Source: Kmv34 sp964524965 (GTDB taxonomy: Bacteria > Aerophobota > Aerophobia > Aerophobales > B3-G15). From it: DNA of 5,009 bases. The notes under the pieces are model-generated. The model was not told the DNA's origin and did not search any database. It saw only the letters and a list, made by a program, of their open reading frames with translations. A program made the position numbers and the translations under genes. The DNA is taken from positions 1-5,009 of the forward strand of contig CAZGDY010000114.1 of the NCBI GenBank assembly GCA_964524965.1, written 5' to 3'. Of this stretch, positions 4,914 through 5,009 are shown piece after piece; positions within the stretch are counted from its first letter, which is position 1, and every line of letters begins with the position of its first letter.

Positions 4914-5009
4914 TTAATCAATTAATATATCCTCAATTTTAAGTCTTTTTCTTGGTGCAGGAGATTCATCTGGATATCCAATCGGTAGCAAAGCAACAAA
5001 ATGAATATT
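4914..5009 (-). CDS. Nitroreductase-family protein, C-terminal end (cut by window edge)
   Basis: Only the last 31 residues and the TAA stop are visible. They include VALLPIGYPDESPAPRKRL and end EDILID. The pattern aliphatic-x-P-I-G-Y-P, then P-x-P-R-K-R-L and a short acidic-hydrophobic tail is the usual C-terminus of nitroreductase-family flavoproteins, FMN enzymes that reduce nitro groups, quinones or related compounds with NAD(P)H. The FMN-binding part is outside the window, so subfamily and substrate are unknown. It lies upstream of the AhpD-like gene on the same strand, but the 300-base gap argues against a simple operon. Confidence 0.75.
   Translation of the reverse strand, partial: NIHFVALLPIGYPDESPAPRKRLKIEDILID

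Noticed and set aside
1..5009. CRISPR array, tRNA or rRNA genes, complete insertion sequence, toxin-antitoxin pair or defence system
   Set aside because: No regularly spaced repeats, no RNA gene signatures, no transposase gene or matching terminal repeats, and no nuclease or toxin-like genes were found.

Overview
The window carries six genes, all on the minus strand. They are best read from right (5009) to left (1). The sequence is AT-rich, Shine-Dalgarno sites are strong and purine-rich (GGAGG, AGGAG, AGGGAGG), and the protein families are common in anaerobic low-GC Gram-positive bacteria of the Clostridia type. That taxonomic reading is an inference; nothing here proves it, and some methanogens carry similar gene sets.

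Right part (about 4914-5009): the last 31 codons of a nitroreductase-like flavoprotein. About 300 bases without a gene follow, holding a weak candidate promoter and a hairpin. Next comes a small carboxymuconolactone decarboxylase/AhpD-like protein (4271-4612) with a CxxC but no usual histidine. After a 149-base gap there is a probable three-gene transcription unit: a single-domain cupin (3777-4121), a membrane protein with two similar halves resembling DUF3147/GlpM (2903-3739), and an HSL-type alpha/beta hydrolase (1906-2835). The gaps inside that unit are only 37 and 67 bases.

Middle (1591-1905): a 315-base intergenic region with two perfect inverted repeats (arms of 12 and 13 bp), a pair of direct octamers, and a good -10-like hexamer. 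It separates the operon from a cytosolic metal-dependent amidohydrolase (379-1590) of the imidazolonepropionase-like / Xaa-Pro dipeptidase group.

Left part (1-378): an open reading frame remnant of unknown origin without a start, then the first 41 codons of a GNAT acetyltransferase running off the left edge.

Together these look like accessory metabolic genes: hydrolases, a redox-type small protein, a cupin and a transporter-like membrane protein, perhaps for taking apart or detoxifying small organic compounds. No substrate can be read from the sequence. I found no CRISPR array, no tRNA or rRNA gene, no intact mobile element, and no convincing evidence of a new multi-gene system. The most unusual items are the repeats in 1591-1905, the His-to-Lys change in the AhpD-like protein, and a near-repeated 16-base sequence upstream of both the AhpD-like gene and the cupin gene. 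Two start codons (cupin and AhpD-like) were moved to internal ATGs because of their ribosome binding sites.
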